Assembly (NCBI GenBank): GCA_963556195.1
Contig: OY744528.1
Span: 58,547,082-58,611,081 of the forward strand
Length of the DNA stretch: 64,000 nt
Direction of reading: 5' to 3'
From: Sepiola atlantica
Lineage: Eukaryota; Mollusca; Cephalopoda; Sepiida; Sepiolidae
Made by a program: the position numbers and the translations under genes. Positions 11,450-22,800 of this stretch are shown here, piece after piece (the first letter of the stretch is position 1; every line of letters begins with the position of its first letter). The notes under the pieces were generated by a model. It worked only from the letters and a program-made list of their open reading frames with translations, was not told where the DNA came from and searched no databases.

Positions 11450-12200
11450 AGAAATTTTGAGGAATGTATCTGTAAATGTTGAAATAGGGTGGTAGCAGAG
11501 GAAGTAAGTCACAATGCTCCTAGTATGGAGCGTCTTAGTCTGTGTATAAAATGTTGTAGAAATTGTGAGGAAGTATACCAACAAGATAGGTGCATAACGA
11601 AATATACATAGGGGAAGATGGGCGCGGGTTAAAGGGAGAGCGAAAGGGTGCTTGGATGAAAAGGACATAAGGAAAATAAGAGTGTGGAGAGTTGAGATCA
11701 ACTGGGGTCAGGCAGATAGATGGATGAGATCATTGAAGTCGGGCAGAGGGAGACAAAGGGACAAGGACTATCGGCATGGTTCAAGGTGAGTGAAAGTGAG
11801 ATAAGGTAGAGGAGTGGGGGAGTGGGGTAAAGAATGAAAAGAGAACAAAGTTCAGCTCTGTTATTAATAGAGGGTTTGTGTTTAGAGATCAGAATGGCCT
11901 TCGATATTTAATATTTAGCAGTGATTCCTCCAATTTACTGTCCTTATATTTAAAGTTTATTTGAAATACAAATATATTGTTTTGAGATTTGCAAACCTAT
12001 ACCATCCCCTGTCATTTATTTTTGTTCATTCCATCATCCACATTTCCGGTGTTCTGCATTGCATTGTTCCGTCCTTCGAACACTTACCTTCATACTTATT
12101 TATTTACCAGCAATGCTTCAAGCAAACTACCATTTCTTTGAGGTCGGGCAGAGGGAGACAAAGGAGCAAGGAGTGTAAGCATGGTCCAAGGTGAGAATAT
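11450..12200. repeat. Purine-rich segment with a ~50-bp duplicated block
   Basis: GGGCAGAGGGAGACAAAGG, GCATGGT-CAAGGTGAG occurs at 11741-11792 and again at 12144-12195. Frames in it are short or stop-ridden. The repeated block is unidentified; I cannot say whether it is transposon-derived. Confidence 0.5.
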
Positions 12201-12204
12201 ATTT

Positions 12205-12280
12205 GACATGCCCATTACATTTCAGAATATGTTTCACTTGCACATTACATTTCAGAATATGTTTCACTTGCACATTACAA
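12205..12280. repeat. 33-bp tandem duplication
   Basis: CATTACATTTCAGAATATGT TTCACTTGC occurs twice in direct succession, plus a third CACATTACA start. Confidence 0.8.
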
Positions 12281-12289
12281 AGCTAAAAA

Positions 12290-12960
12290 GATAGATATCT
12301 TTATCTTAGAGACTATTATGATCAGAAAAAGCTCGATATACTAGATAGAGCAATAAAGCAGCAAATGAATTATGAAAATAAAAATTGGATAGAATACAAT
12401 ATTTTCTCTACATACTTTAGATTTCGGATTCTGCCGTCTGAACTCGATTGATTATAATTTAATGCTCACCCAACCTCTACTTTTCTCTGCGTGACCCTTG
12501 TATCTTTACATGGGCACATTGATCTTATACCATAATTCTGATTAACCATATATAGAGTTGCTTCTGACAAATAAATATGTTATTCTGCTTACCCAATGTT
12601 TATTGTTCTGTTGTCCATCATGTTCTTTGCAACAAAATAATGAATTTCAATTTAGTTTCTTTCAAAAGATATTATTTCGGATGGGAATGCTGTTACAATG
12701 GAGATGTTTTGCTGATGACCGAACAGCTGCTGCTGAGATCATTAATAATAATAAAAATGAAATCGAGATTGATCCGTCTTTCGCAGCTTTCAAAAGAAGC
12801 ATTCACTTTGCTTAGTTTGAATATTACACTATTCTTTTCTTAATATTTCTTGCATATATACGATATAATAATTTGCGTTTACAAAACATATTTGCGCGGT
12901 TCCGTTTGTTTTTCATACAAAACACTTATTTCGGCTACGTGTACGGTTTTATAATAAAAG
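12290..12960. other. No recognised feature
   Basis: Overlapping 85-88-codon frames (12558-12843) are present, but their composition (Cys/Phe/Leu) is not convincing. Confidence 0.45.
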
Positions 12961-12964
12961 ATGG

Positions 12965-13660
12965 TATGTTTTTTTCACTTAGTGCAAGGATATCCGAGGA
13001 GTTAATAGGAGAAAGGTGTCTACGTCATTGATGTTGCTTCTAAGCCCTTGGATATTTGTGAATGCTAGACTCAAGGGCGGAGGCGAAGATATTTTTTGGT
13101 GGGTGTCTGCTTTAGGTTTGTTTCTTTTTCTTTGTATTGTCATTTTGATTTTAGATAGAGTGGGGACAAAGTGGGGCTTGTATGGTTCCAATAAGCTCAC
13201 ACATCCAGACCATTAGTCAATACTTAATCCATGGGTGTTGTGTTTTCAGGAAAACCTACCGTGGATAACTGTAGGGTCATTTTTCAACTGTTAATGGAGC
13301 AGCCACTCTTAGGGCTACCTAAGAGTTAGGGCTCCTGCACTACCAGTCGGAAACAGCTGTCTAACCTGTACCCTCATCCTGTCAGAAAAAGGCGACCCAG
13401 ACTAGTCATGTGACAAAAAAAACTTTCCCCAAGTTGCCCAGATAGTCAGAAAAAAAAGGTCAAGCACCTCTGCGCCTGGCTAATAGACAAAGAAGGAGTG
13501 CAAAGGCCGGGCGATAGGCAGAGCCCATATAATCCTTAAGCAATTTTAGGTTTGCAATCCAGATATTTTGTTCGAGACTCCAGCTCTAGGAATGTTGTCG
13601 ATCGGGATAAGGAGGCCTCCCTCCCCCAATGGGTTTCTGCCAAGACGTAAGTAGTCTGTG
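12965..13660 (-). pseudogene. LINE 5' fragment (endonuclease start)
   Basis: A minus frame at 13200-12979 encodes SLAFTNIQGLRSNINDVDTF, matching the start of the AP-like endonuclease of non-LTR retrotransposon ORF2 (pattern: hydrophobic, xNIRGLRSN, then a helix). Only the first endonuclease motif is present; the catalytic Glu and later motifs are absent, so the element is truncated. The upstream part (13220-13660, G+C-richer) is probably its 5' untranslated region, which is inference. The clade is uncertain. Confidence 0.55.
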
Positions 13661-13733
13661 TCATGATCCGTATTTGTGACTAAAGATATTCATATTTTTT
13701 ACCCTTTTTGCACCTCGGTCAGTCTAGCTAACG

Positions 13734-14054
13734 ATGTTTTGTTGGCTAGAAGAGGTGTCTGTCGGACGAGAACTGATAAGCAAAAAACACGAAATACAAT
13801 ACATGGTTAAAGAAAAACACAGACAATGGTATATAGATATAAAACCGAAGAAAATTTTATTTCAGAAAGGTGGTTCTCGAAGGATCGGAGAGACGTATTG
13901 TTTAAACGAAATGCGATGCGATGTGTGCGTCCATGTTAAAATAAATGGAAAAAGAGTTCGTTGGCCAATGTGCGAATATGTATATATAGAGAGACGATCG
14001 TGGTTTCTTTACTTAGCTGAGAGATTTTTCGACATCCCACTGGTCCTTATTTAA
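13734..14054 (+). CDS. Orphan 106-codon ORF, unrecognised
   Basis: An open frame with ordinary amino-acid composition: basic, with two Cys-x2-Cys-like spots (CLNEMRCDVCVHV) and several aromatic residues. I recognise no domain. Sequence just upstream includes T-rich tracts, which would fit either a splice acceptor or nothing. No start context, splice site or repeat membership supports expression. It could be an exon of an unknown gene, a transposon remnant or chance. Confidence 0.2.
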   Translation: MFCWLEEVSVGRELISKKHEIQYMVKEKHRQWYIDIKPKKILFQKGGSRRIGETYCLNEMRCDVCVHVKINGKRVRWPMCEYVYIERRSWFLYLAERFFDIPLVLI

Positions 14055-14283
14055 TCCCATGTTAGTAGACAAAAAAGGATGATTTCGAAGTCAAATCCGG
14101 TTAGAAGGCGATTCCAAGTTTTTTCGTAAGAGGGGTTTCCCGACCGCCCGAACGCTTCGAAAGATATTCTCTAACTGATTTATTATTCAAAAATCCTTTA
14201 ATTTCCCGCCGTGGTGTGTGACTCGGAAATAAGCATTCTGTACGGTATGATCACTTGTATCCTTCTTTATTGTTTTATATCCC

Positions 14284-14352
14284 TTTTCGGGGTCGTTCCT
14301 TTGAAACAAGTAAGGGCTTTCCCTTACTTGTTTCAAAGGAACGACCCCGAAA

Positions 14353-14353
<1 letters not shown>
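14284..14353. repeat. Perfect 33-bp inverted repeat, 4-nt loop
   Basis: Arms 14284-14316 and 14321-14353 are exact reverse complements around CTTT. The arm contains TTTCGGGGTCGTTCC. It abuts a long (TA)n tract. Confidence 0.97.

Positions 14354-14356
<3 letters not shown>

Positions 14357-14428
<72 letters not shown>
14357..14428. repeat. (TA)n microsatellite
   Basis: About 35 TA units directly after the hairpin. Confidence 0.97.
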
Positions 14429-14431
<3 letters not shown>

Positions 14432-14589
14432 GAAATCTAGTCGATTAAAAAAGCAATTTCTGAGTTATAAGCGTTTCTCACGTCTAAAAATTAGTAATTT
14501 TAACTTCGGCTACGAAATAAGCAAAACAGAGGAAATCAAAACCAAAAAATCATCATTTTAAGATATTAACATGAGAAAATGCGACAGAA

Positions 14590-15465
14590 AAAGAATCACT
14601 CTACTACTACCTGTACTATTATTATTATTATTAGTAGTAATATCAGTACTGCTCCTGATAAAACTAAAAGCAACAAACACTATAGGTTGTAAAACTGTTT
14701 AATATAATTGCATCAAATTATTTAGCATTGAGCATACATGTGTCATGGAACGGATCAACTACTACTACTACTACTACTACAAATATTACCACTATTAATA
14801 ATACAACTACTACTGCTATTACTACTAATAATAATATTACTACTACTGCTGCTATTACTGAAAAATCAAATTTGATGTAGAGAATCCTTGAATTGCCACG
14901 TATGTAATTCAGGGATCAACTATTACTGTTATTACTAATACCACCAAGACAAACACTTATAGGGTACAAAACTAATTAACAGAATTGCACAAAATGTAGG
15001 TGTGTCATGGAGGGATGAATTACTACTACAATTATTGCACCTAATAATACCACTATTACAGCTAACAAAACAGCTAACACTTATAGGATTCAAAACTACT
15101 CGACATAATTACAACAAATTTGGCATAGAGCATCTTTGAGTTGCTACGTGCGGCATTAAGATGGATCAACTACTACTATTACTACTACTGGTACTGCTTC
15201 TACTACTGCTGTTACTACTTTTACTACTACTGCTACAACTACTTCTAATAATAATAATACCACTTCTATTACTGTTAAGACAAAAAACAACAAATAATTA
15301 TAGGGTTTGGACAAAGTTTCATAAAATGTGGCATGGAAAATCCTTGAGTTGTCACGTGCGGCATGGAGGAGGATCAATTCCTACTACTCTACTATCATTA
15401 TTTCTACTAACACAGTATTAGGACTAAAAGACAACATACACTTATAGGATTTAGGCGGGAAACCA
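14590..15465 (+). repeat. Triplet-rich VNTR, ~5 degenerate units
   Basis: A unit of about 100-200 bp recurs. It has (CTA)n/(TTA)n triplets, ACCACTATTA-like sequence, AAGACAAACACTTATAGG, AAAACT-ATTAACATAATTGC, a CATAGAG-ATCCTTGAGTTG segment, CACGTGCGGCATGGAGG and GATCAACTACTAC. Units start near 14680, 14870, 14946, 15063 and 15280, with a last partial near 15425. Length varies mostly through the triplet run. The Leu-rich frames here are triplet artefacts. Confidence 0.85.
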
Positions 15466-15574
15466 ATGCGACTGGAGAGCAACGTTGAGGTAAACGGTTT
15501 ACAAAGAGTCGAACATTAGACGCTTAACATGTCATTGCATGGGCGCTTTTCCAAGGAATCATTTGCCGGCTTAC

Positions 15575-15800
15575 GCACATACATATACATCAACACATGC
15601 AAACATACACAATATATACATATATATATGCACAACACATACAGACACACACTTAAAATTACACATACACATATATACATACACTCAAAAGAACGCATAC
15701 ACATAAACATGCAAACATACACAGAAATGACACATGCACACAATCACATAAAAACATACATTCGAAATAACGTATACACACATACACTTACAAACATGCA
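15575..15800. repeat. (ACATACAC)n low-complexity tract
   Basis: Imperfect ACATAC/ACACAT repeats on the plus strand. The His/Thr/Tyr-rich and Cys/Val/Tyr-rich frames here come from this composition. Confidence 0.85.
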
Positions 15801-16159
15801 ATCAAAATCACACGTATGGGAAATACCCGACGATGATCGTTTTAATAAAGAAAAAAATCTCCACATTACATTTTGTTTACAGTTGATGAGGCATTGTAAA
15901 GAATATAACCTACTCTTCCTACAAGGTAAGTGATGACTAAATAACATATCACTCAATAAGCCCGTGGCCTGACACAGATAGCACCACTAATAAAAGGCCC
16001 ATATAATTTTTCTAAAATACTAACCTTCAAATGACGTGTTTAATTATTACTTTACAAATTACAGTTATTTAAGTGAATCTACTGTTTCTAATTTTCAAAA
16101 CAACGGAAAAATCTGAATTTCGTGTATTTATAAAACATTGGTTTCTGATGGGAAACATA

Positions 16160-17150
16160 CTTTTCAAGCAAAGCAATGACTTGATAAGTGTTATTCAGAA
16201 ACTGACTGATTAAAAACAACGGTTATAAGACACAGATGATGCTGAACGATCAGGTCATCCAAATTCAGCGATTGTCCTGGAAAACATAGAAAGAAATCTA
16301 CAAACTCGTTTTGGCCGATCGTAAATTAAAGTTGCTTGGTATAGCAGAGGATTTGAAGATATCAGAAGGTAGTATATTCACTGTTTTGCGTGAGAAAGCT
16401 GTGTGTGTGAGAGAGCGAGAGTTAGTCAATGAGAAAGCTGTGTTCAAAGTGGGTGCCACGTCTACCCACAGTCGATAAAAACAACAACGTGTTGACGATT
16501 CAGAGCGTTGTTTGCAACTGTTGGAAAGCAACAAAAAATAGTTTTTCCATCAATATGTCACAATGGATGAAACATGGACCCACCACTTCATTCTGGAATC
16601 AGCTGTGTGGACATCAACAGGTTAAAGCCGTCCAAAACGACCAAATACGTAAACATCAGGATGCAAGGTTTTGGCCTCAGTATTTTAGGATGCGGAAGGT
16701 ATTTTGTGCATCAATTACCTTGAGAAAGGAAGAATAATACATAGCGAATATTATATAGCATTTGCGTTTGAAGGAAGAAATCGCGAAAAACGGAGACAAA
16801 TTAAGATGAAACAATTCTCTTTCACGAAGACAATGCATCATGTCATAACTATAGCAAAACTACACGAATTTCACTTCACATTGCTTCTGCAGCCATCCCA
16901 TTCTCCAGATCTAATCCCAACTGACTGTTTGCAGATCTCAAAAGAATGTTTTAGGGAAAGAGATTTGATAAATTTTATAAAAGAAGTGATATCGGAAAAT
17001 GAGGCGTATTTTGGGCCAAAAGACATATCGTTCTACAAAAAAGGCATAGAATTGTTAGAAAAGCGTTGGAATCAAAGTATCACCCTAGAAGGAGACTATG
17101 TTGATGAATAAAGTCATTTTTTGTCTAAAAGTTGTTCTTTAATTAAATAT
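16160..17150 (+). pseudogene. Mariner-type transposase pseudogene
   Basis: Pieces in shifting frames spell a mariner transposase in order. First comes a DD-rich linker (DDAERSGHP-like, ~16240). The second helix-turn-helix follows (LADRKLKLLGIAEDLKISEG, ~16315-16375), then the first catalytic block TMDETWTHHF (~16558) and finally LLLQPSHSPDLIPTDC (~16880-16925), matching the P-H-x-P-Y-S-P-D-L-x-P-x-D signature. Both visible catalytic Asp positions survive. At least three frameshifts or stops break the gene. The end CCCGGAACTTATTGGAC near 17155 may be the terminal inverted repeat; I found no matching left end. Confidence 0.85.
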
Positions 17151-17245
17151 GCCCGGAACTTATTGGACGTGCACAATGGTGTACCACGCGACAGAGAATT
17201 ATATGACTGCCGGTTCTATTTCAGAGGGTTCCTTCTATATTGGCC

Positions 17246-17275
17246 AGCCAAATCTGTCCGAGGCTAGATTTGGCT
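17246..17275. repeat. 10-bp hairpin
   Basis: AGCCAAATCT and AGATTTGGCT around a 10-nt loop, just left of the larger hairpin. Confidence 0.85.
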
Positions 17276-17288
17276 TACTAATGTAATG

Positions 17289-17376
17289 TATTTTAAATCT
17301 GCTGAGGAAGTCGATCCCGAATATTGTACTTTTAAGTACAATATTCGGGATCGACTTCCTCAGCAGATTTAAAATA
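17289..17376. repeat. Perfect 43-bp inverted repeat, 2-nt loop
   Basis: Arms 17289-17331 and 17334-17376 are exact reverse complements. The centre is GTACTTTTAAGTAC; the arms contain CTGAGGAAGTCGATCCCG. This is the cleanest cruciform-capable site in the window. Confidence 0.97.
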
Positions 17377-17379
17377 AAT

Positions 17380-17905
17380 ATTTAAGATTTTCTTTCACTT
17401 TGACTGGTAACCATCCTATATTGATCAGTTTCTACCACGCGTGAAATCACACATACAAACAACACAAAATATACTCACAATCTGTTTAACAATGGAGACC
17501 TTGAGGCACTAGACCTCTGTTCAGATGCTGAGTCCAAATTTAGCGGTCACGGATTCAAATGGAAATATGTTGGCACGGAAGCGACAGGAACCACATGTTA
17601 GCATAGCATGTAGAAATTTATTTTAACTAGTTTTTTTAAAAAAATAAGTCAGTTAAGTCTTAAAAGCCGCCAATAGTGAGAGTGCTGTCTATGTCGAACG
17701 CATCTTTCATTAAATTAATCTAATACATAAAGTCGTATTTTCGAATTTAGACCTCAATAGCATTTCATATGACAAATCGATATTTGATTCTGACTAGCGA
17801 TTTCTCCCTTTTTCATACCTGCACCATGTTTTTCACTCTAAAAGCAATGTAATTCGCTTGAGTTTATTTCTGAAAAATATTTTATCCAGCTAAGAATATT
17901 TTTCA
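17380..17905. other. No recognised feature
   Basis: Unassigned sequence between the hairpin and the LTR element. Confidence 0.5.
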
Positions 17906-17914
17906 GATGGATAC

Positions 17915-18159
17915 TGTTGTGACCCTGCTTAGGGGTCGAAATGTAGATACGGAACACGGGTTAGGGGAACAATATATATTGAAATAATAATATAATATAG
18001 TTTGAAGAAAAGATATGTACAGAGAACACGAGAAGTGGTATATCAGTCCTGACTGCCAGGGTAGACTGGAGTTTAATCCAATTACGAGAAACCTAAATGC
18101 TTTCAGTATTAGGAATAGACGAGTCCAACTTCTCGTCATATAGGTACGGCACCATAACA
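17915..18159 (-). repeat. 3' LTR (245 bp)
   Basis: Read on the minus strand it starts TGTTATGGTGCCGTACC and ends GGGTCACAACA (TG...CA). A polypurine tract (TAGGAGGGGG on the minus strand, 18160-18170) sits immediately upstream, as needed for plus-strand priming. Confidence 0.92.
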
Positions 18160-18190
18160 CCCCCTCCTAAGCCTTACCTCCTCAGGAGTC

Positions 18191-18530
18191 TTAATATCGT
18201 TTCCGTTTTGGATTTATTTCGATATAATCCGGAGCTATCCGTTTCCTTTTAGACTGCCGCTTTTCTGTGGCTGCTTGGGGTACTGGTAAGTCAATGGTGT
18301 CGTATATTAAATCCATCACTTCTTCTGCCTGGGGAGAGCTGTCAGTGTCATCTGACAGTTTTTTCCTAATCTGATTTAGGTGTCTCTTATGAGAGAACTG
18401 AGGGCATTGGATTATGTAGACCATAGATCCAATCCTTTTCTTTATTGTGCCAGGTTCCCAAAAAGATGCGTTGTTTTTAAACATTTTACAATATACTCTG
18501 TCTCCTGGGATGTATCGTTTTTCTAGATTA
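18191..18530 (-). pseudogene. Ty3/gypsy-type integrase C-terminal tail
   Basis: The minus frame runs RYIPGDRVYCK then FWEPGTIKKRIGSMVYIIQ and ends with a basic Lys/Arg tail at 18191. This is the typical C-terminal part of a retrotransposon integrase: a G-D-x-V-Y strand, W-x-P-G-x-I and a variable tail. It stops ~20 bp before the polypurine tract and 3' LTR, as expected for pol. The catalytic core, RT and protease are absent. Confidence 0.75.
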
Positions 18531-19083
18531 CAATTGCTTGATGTAACTTAGTTGTACAAAAGAGTATAAACCTTTTTTTCTTTCGAAAATTGTTTTAGTA
18601 CGCGTCTACGCGTTTTTGTTAAAGAAGAAAAAAAGTACGGTTTCAAAATTATTTTTTATTTCGGCAGAAGTAACTTTCTCTTTTTTGGAGGGAAAAACAA
18701 AAATCATGTATTCCCTTATTGTTTAGTCGGAATAGCAATGTGGAAAAAACCCACTGACCTTTCTTCAATTAAGAGAAATAATAAGTTTGTTTTCACGTGT
18801 TTCTTTTTTCTCCTTTTTTTCCACCGGTTAGCCAGTTTTCAGAACTAGACGTAATCAATTTCTCCGAGTTTTGTTCTTTTTGTTTTAAAAGGTTTTCCTT
18901 AATTTAATTTGTCGTCTGTTGTAGCGTTCAAATTTAAATCCAACGTCGCCGTTTTGTGGTTCGTTTTGTTGAAGGTTCAAGAAAAATCCTTTGTTGTTTT
19001 TTTTGCTGTGTAACTTTGACTATCTCGTCGATAGTTTTTTCGTTTGGGTTTCCCGTATGAGTGCGAATACCTCGTCGCCAATT
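18531..19083 (-). other. Leader / gag remnant of the LTR element
   Basis: On the minus strand the 5' LTR end is followed within three bases by TTGGCGACGAGG, the position of a tRNA primer-binding site. A ~60-codon basic frame comes next, then A+T-rich sequence with no recognisable gag. The join to the integrase tail near 18540 marks a large internal deletion. Confidence 0.55.
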
Positions 19084-19230
19084 TGTTGTGACCTTGTTTA
19101 GGGGCAGAAATGAAGACACGGAATACGCGGTTAGGTGAATAACATATGTTGAAGAAAAGATATGTACAGAGAAAAAAGAAGTGGTATATCAGTCCTGACT
19201 GCCAAGGTAGACTGGAGTTCAATCCAATTA
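19084..19230 (-). repeat. 5' LTR, proximal part (split by LINE)
   Basis: Matches 17915-18070 with an internal ~20-bp deletion. It is interrupted after TCCAATTA. Confidence 0.92.
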
Positions 19231-19239
19231 ATATTTATT

Positions 19240-19885
19240 CATAAAGAAAAAAGAATTTATGAAATGCGACACAAGGCCAGCAAGGGGGGTGGGAAAGGTT
19301 CTGTCTTCACTAACAAATTTAACTAATCTAACTTAACTAGCTTCATTCAGGACCATGATTCACCAAAATACCGCATTTATACTATACATCCTTCTCCAAT
19401 CACCAAAAGAATTTGTACCATGAAAATCCTACTTAAAACCCATATATGTATAATATGCAACGGGGGTATAGTAATAAAAATTATATGTACAAAATATATA
19501 TGAATATTATTTACAATGGAAAAAGGAAGTTAGTAAAAAGACCCCCATTACTAAACTGTGGCAGATACGCAGATTTGCCAGTCGAAATCGAAAATCGAAA
19601 AAAGGGGGGTGATCCAACACCACCTTCGAAAATATCGAAGGGTGACCTGCATCCCTGGCAAAGCAAGCGCTCTGCCACCTAGTTGGGGACGGGATGGGGA
19701 GTTACGAACCAAATTGGAGTAAAAAAAATTGGGGGGAAGGGTGAACAACGAAAATAAAAGGGGCCATAATGAACTCACTCATACACTAGCTAAGTTATGA
19801 ACTAAAATTAACAGAAAACATGTCTTTTAGTTAACTTATAACTGGGTCATAATTGAAGTTCTTTTTTGCAACCCAATATCCTGTA
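19240..19885 (-). other. LINE 3' untranslated region with tRNA-like stretch
   Basis: No coding capacity. On the minus strand 19687-19612 reads AGGTGGCAGAGCGCTTGCTT then GCAGGTCACCCTTCGA, reminiscent of the D-arm/anticodon part of tRNA-Ala, followed by the perfect hairpin CCTTCGATATTTTCGAAGG. No full tRNA fold or CCA can be drawn, so this is not a tRNA gene. It may be the end recognised by the LINE reverse transcriptase. Confidence 0.5.
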
Positions 19886-19886
19886 C

Positions 19887-22800
19887 CTAAGGTACGTCTA
19901 AATACCACTCCAATCTAGCTCCTGTCACTCTACATAATCGCACACCTCTCACCCACCTTTCACCAAAATCTGCCGAAGAGAGTCTTACCCTCTCGGCCCT
20001 AATTCGAGCTTTCAGGTAATATTTGAAAATCGCAATAAGATCGAGAGAAGTGAAGGTCTCAGCTCCGTAGACTGCCTTCATACGAGTTTTCCATATCGCG
20101 TCTCTCATAACGGCTAGTATGCTTAAGAACACAAAACGTTTCAGCCTATCTGCTGTCGGAACCCAGTTGCTACATACATTGATAGGTTCCAGGTCAAAAG
20201 ACGATACGTTAAGTATGCGAATCCTGAGACCTGTAACAAGCCTAATCCGCAGCACACGATGCGGCAATAAATACGCCTTCATCACCGCATCTAACACAAG
20301 TCGGTGAACTCACCAACCAGCTGAATGAAGCTTCTTACCGACCCAGAGAGCATTTCTTATCAATCGCCAGGTTAGCGTTGCCTCGTCATTATCGAAGCAC
20401 CGTAACCCTGGCGCCCAAGGCCAGATAGAGCGTAGACCCCCCCCCCCCCTCGCCAAAGCGAGCCCCTCAATCCTGTCATCTCGAACAGTCCCCTCTCACC
20501 ATAACCCGATATAATGCCTTTCGGGACAACAGCAGGGTGTCAGAGAGGCTTTCTTTCATCCTTAAGAAGAACTTCAAAGCGTGTCTACATTCGCGATAAA
20601 AGGAACATTCGCTTCGGGGCAACCTGTGTGCCTCCCCCTCATCCAAGCGCACACTTTTTAAAGCCAGAAAGGCTTTCTTAGTGCCTTCCTTCCAGAAGCC
20701 ACCGTTTCCCTCAGTTTGTGAACTCATTCTATCTAGATAAAATAGCCGAAGTGTATGACGTCGAATCTCGACGCTTGGCATACCCAGACCGCCTTCAGAA
20801 AGATAGAGATAACAAATCTCGCGACGGACCATAGGAGCCTTACCAAGCCACAAAAACTTGAAAAGAGCCCGCTGCATCTCAATCAGTGTATCCGACGGGA
20901 GTGAAAGCATTGATAGTCGATATAGGATGATCGGATAAATGCAACACACCTCCGCTCTCCCCTTTAACGAAAGATTTCTACGGATCCACAGACCAGCTGT
21001 GGCCCAATTCGCTTCCAATACTTCCGACCAATTTTTCTCCAGCTGAAGATCAGGACCAAGCCAAATGACGAGTAGCTTGCAAGGCCCGTCGGTCCCTGTA
21101 AGGATACACTCTTCCAGGCATCAATGCGCAAGCACACAGATTTGTCACAGTTAATGTTGGTCCTTGTTACCGTTTCATACATTCTGATTTTTCTGTCGAC
21201 GACACTAATCTCAGCACTGCTCGTTACAAGCACAGTCAAGTCGTCGGCAAAGGCGGAGTACTTTAACGTGGTGCAAGCACCTGTCAAAGTAATCTCATTT
21301 AGGACCGGATTCATCATTAGCCTGTAAATTCACCTCCATCCGCACACAGGGGTTCGCATACAAGAGGCGAATCTAAGAGCTAAATTGCGGGCTAAAACCG
21401 ACCGCAGACAAAACAGCCTCCAAGTTACGATGGTCCACCCTATCGAATGCTTTGGACTGATCTAAATTGATCAGCGCGGCTTCTGTGTCGACTTCATCTA
21501 TGATCAAGCGTATCGAGTGCAAATTATCCTGAATGGTCCGACCCTTTTCAGCACAGGTCTGTTCGGGGCTAATTAGACAAAACAAGCTGCAGTCGATTGG
21601 CTAAGATTTTGGCCAAAATATTTAACTCAGCATTTAGCATTGTTAAAGGCCGAAAGTATCTAACCCATCCCCACCATTTTTACTTTTGCGTAACAACTTC
21701 ACTATACCCATAGTACTGGGGAATAGTTCCATTCTTAAACCACGAGTTAAACAAAACTGTCAGCAATGGAACAAAAATGTGTGACATCCTCAAATACACC
21801 TCGTAGGGCAAACCATCAATACCGGGAGACTTGTTAAGGCCGACCCGCCTTAAGGCGTCCTGAACTTCTTCCTCTGTTATGCAACCTTCACACCTAGCTT
21901 CTTCGGTCGCCTCGAGACGAGAAAAGACAGCTAAATAGGGGTCAAATTGTGCTAATTACAGACCGGGTTCCCTGATAAAAAGATCCTGGAAATTAGAGCG
22001 AAACACCTCCAGAATACCTTCGTTTGTGGTCACGAGACGCCCATCCGGCAATGAGACACGTGCGATATGCCGATCAGCAGCTTGTCATCGTTCCTCTGCA
22101 CGCAATTCAGCGGCCATATTTGTTGCTTCTTGAGACTTCTCTTTAACCTAGCCCTAATCACTAAAGCTTGGTGCTCTTGCATAGCCACAGATGCAAGCTT
22201 TGCCTTAATTATAGTAACTTTAGCACTATCCCCCGCCTCCACCGCCCGATATAATCTAGAATCTAGTGCCACTTTAGCTGCCCTAGTTGTTAGATTGAGT
22301 CGTCAGCTAAAATCGGCAGTAAAGGACCTAATTACCTTCTTAAAGTGAACCCACTTCCTATTCCCAATTACAACCCCCGTCAATTCCCGCTATAAGGTTT
22401 GTAATAGCTGTTTCTGGTAGCCCTTTACATCGAACAACGAAGCTTCCAGTACCCAGCCAATCTAGGCTTAGGTCTATCTAAGTTTACTCGAACCCGAACA
22501 AGTCTATGATCCGAGTAAACTATATTATGAAAACTTGGACATTCTAATAGTTCTACGTCCACTCTCCTAATTAAGAACTGATCAATATAACTCGAAAGTT
22601 GTACCGAACCGGAGCTGCACTTAGCTGTCCAAGTCCATACTCTATCACGGAGCTTTTAATTCGTGAATTTATCGATCAAACTTATCGACAAAGTCGCGAA
22701 ATGCCTTAGCATCCCAATCATTGTTAGATCCCCTACCCTGATTACGATCTATATCGGGATACAGGACCGCGTTCCTGTCTCCCGCTAAGATGACCGTTTA

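Noticed and set aside
15156..15421. Leu-rich 86-codon plus frame and Val-rich minus frame
   Set aside because: Encoded by the (CTA)n/(TTA)n triplets of the VNTR.
17910..18160. Host promoter or gene end near the GATAC site
   Set aside because: The sequence is explained as an LTR by its matching copy, polypurine tract and TG...CA ends.
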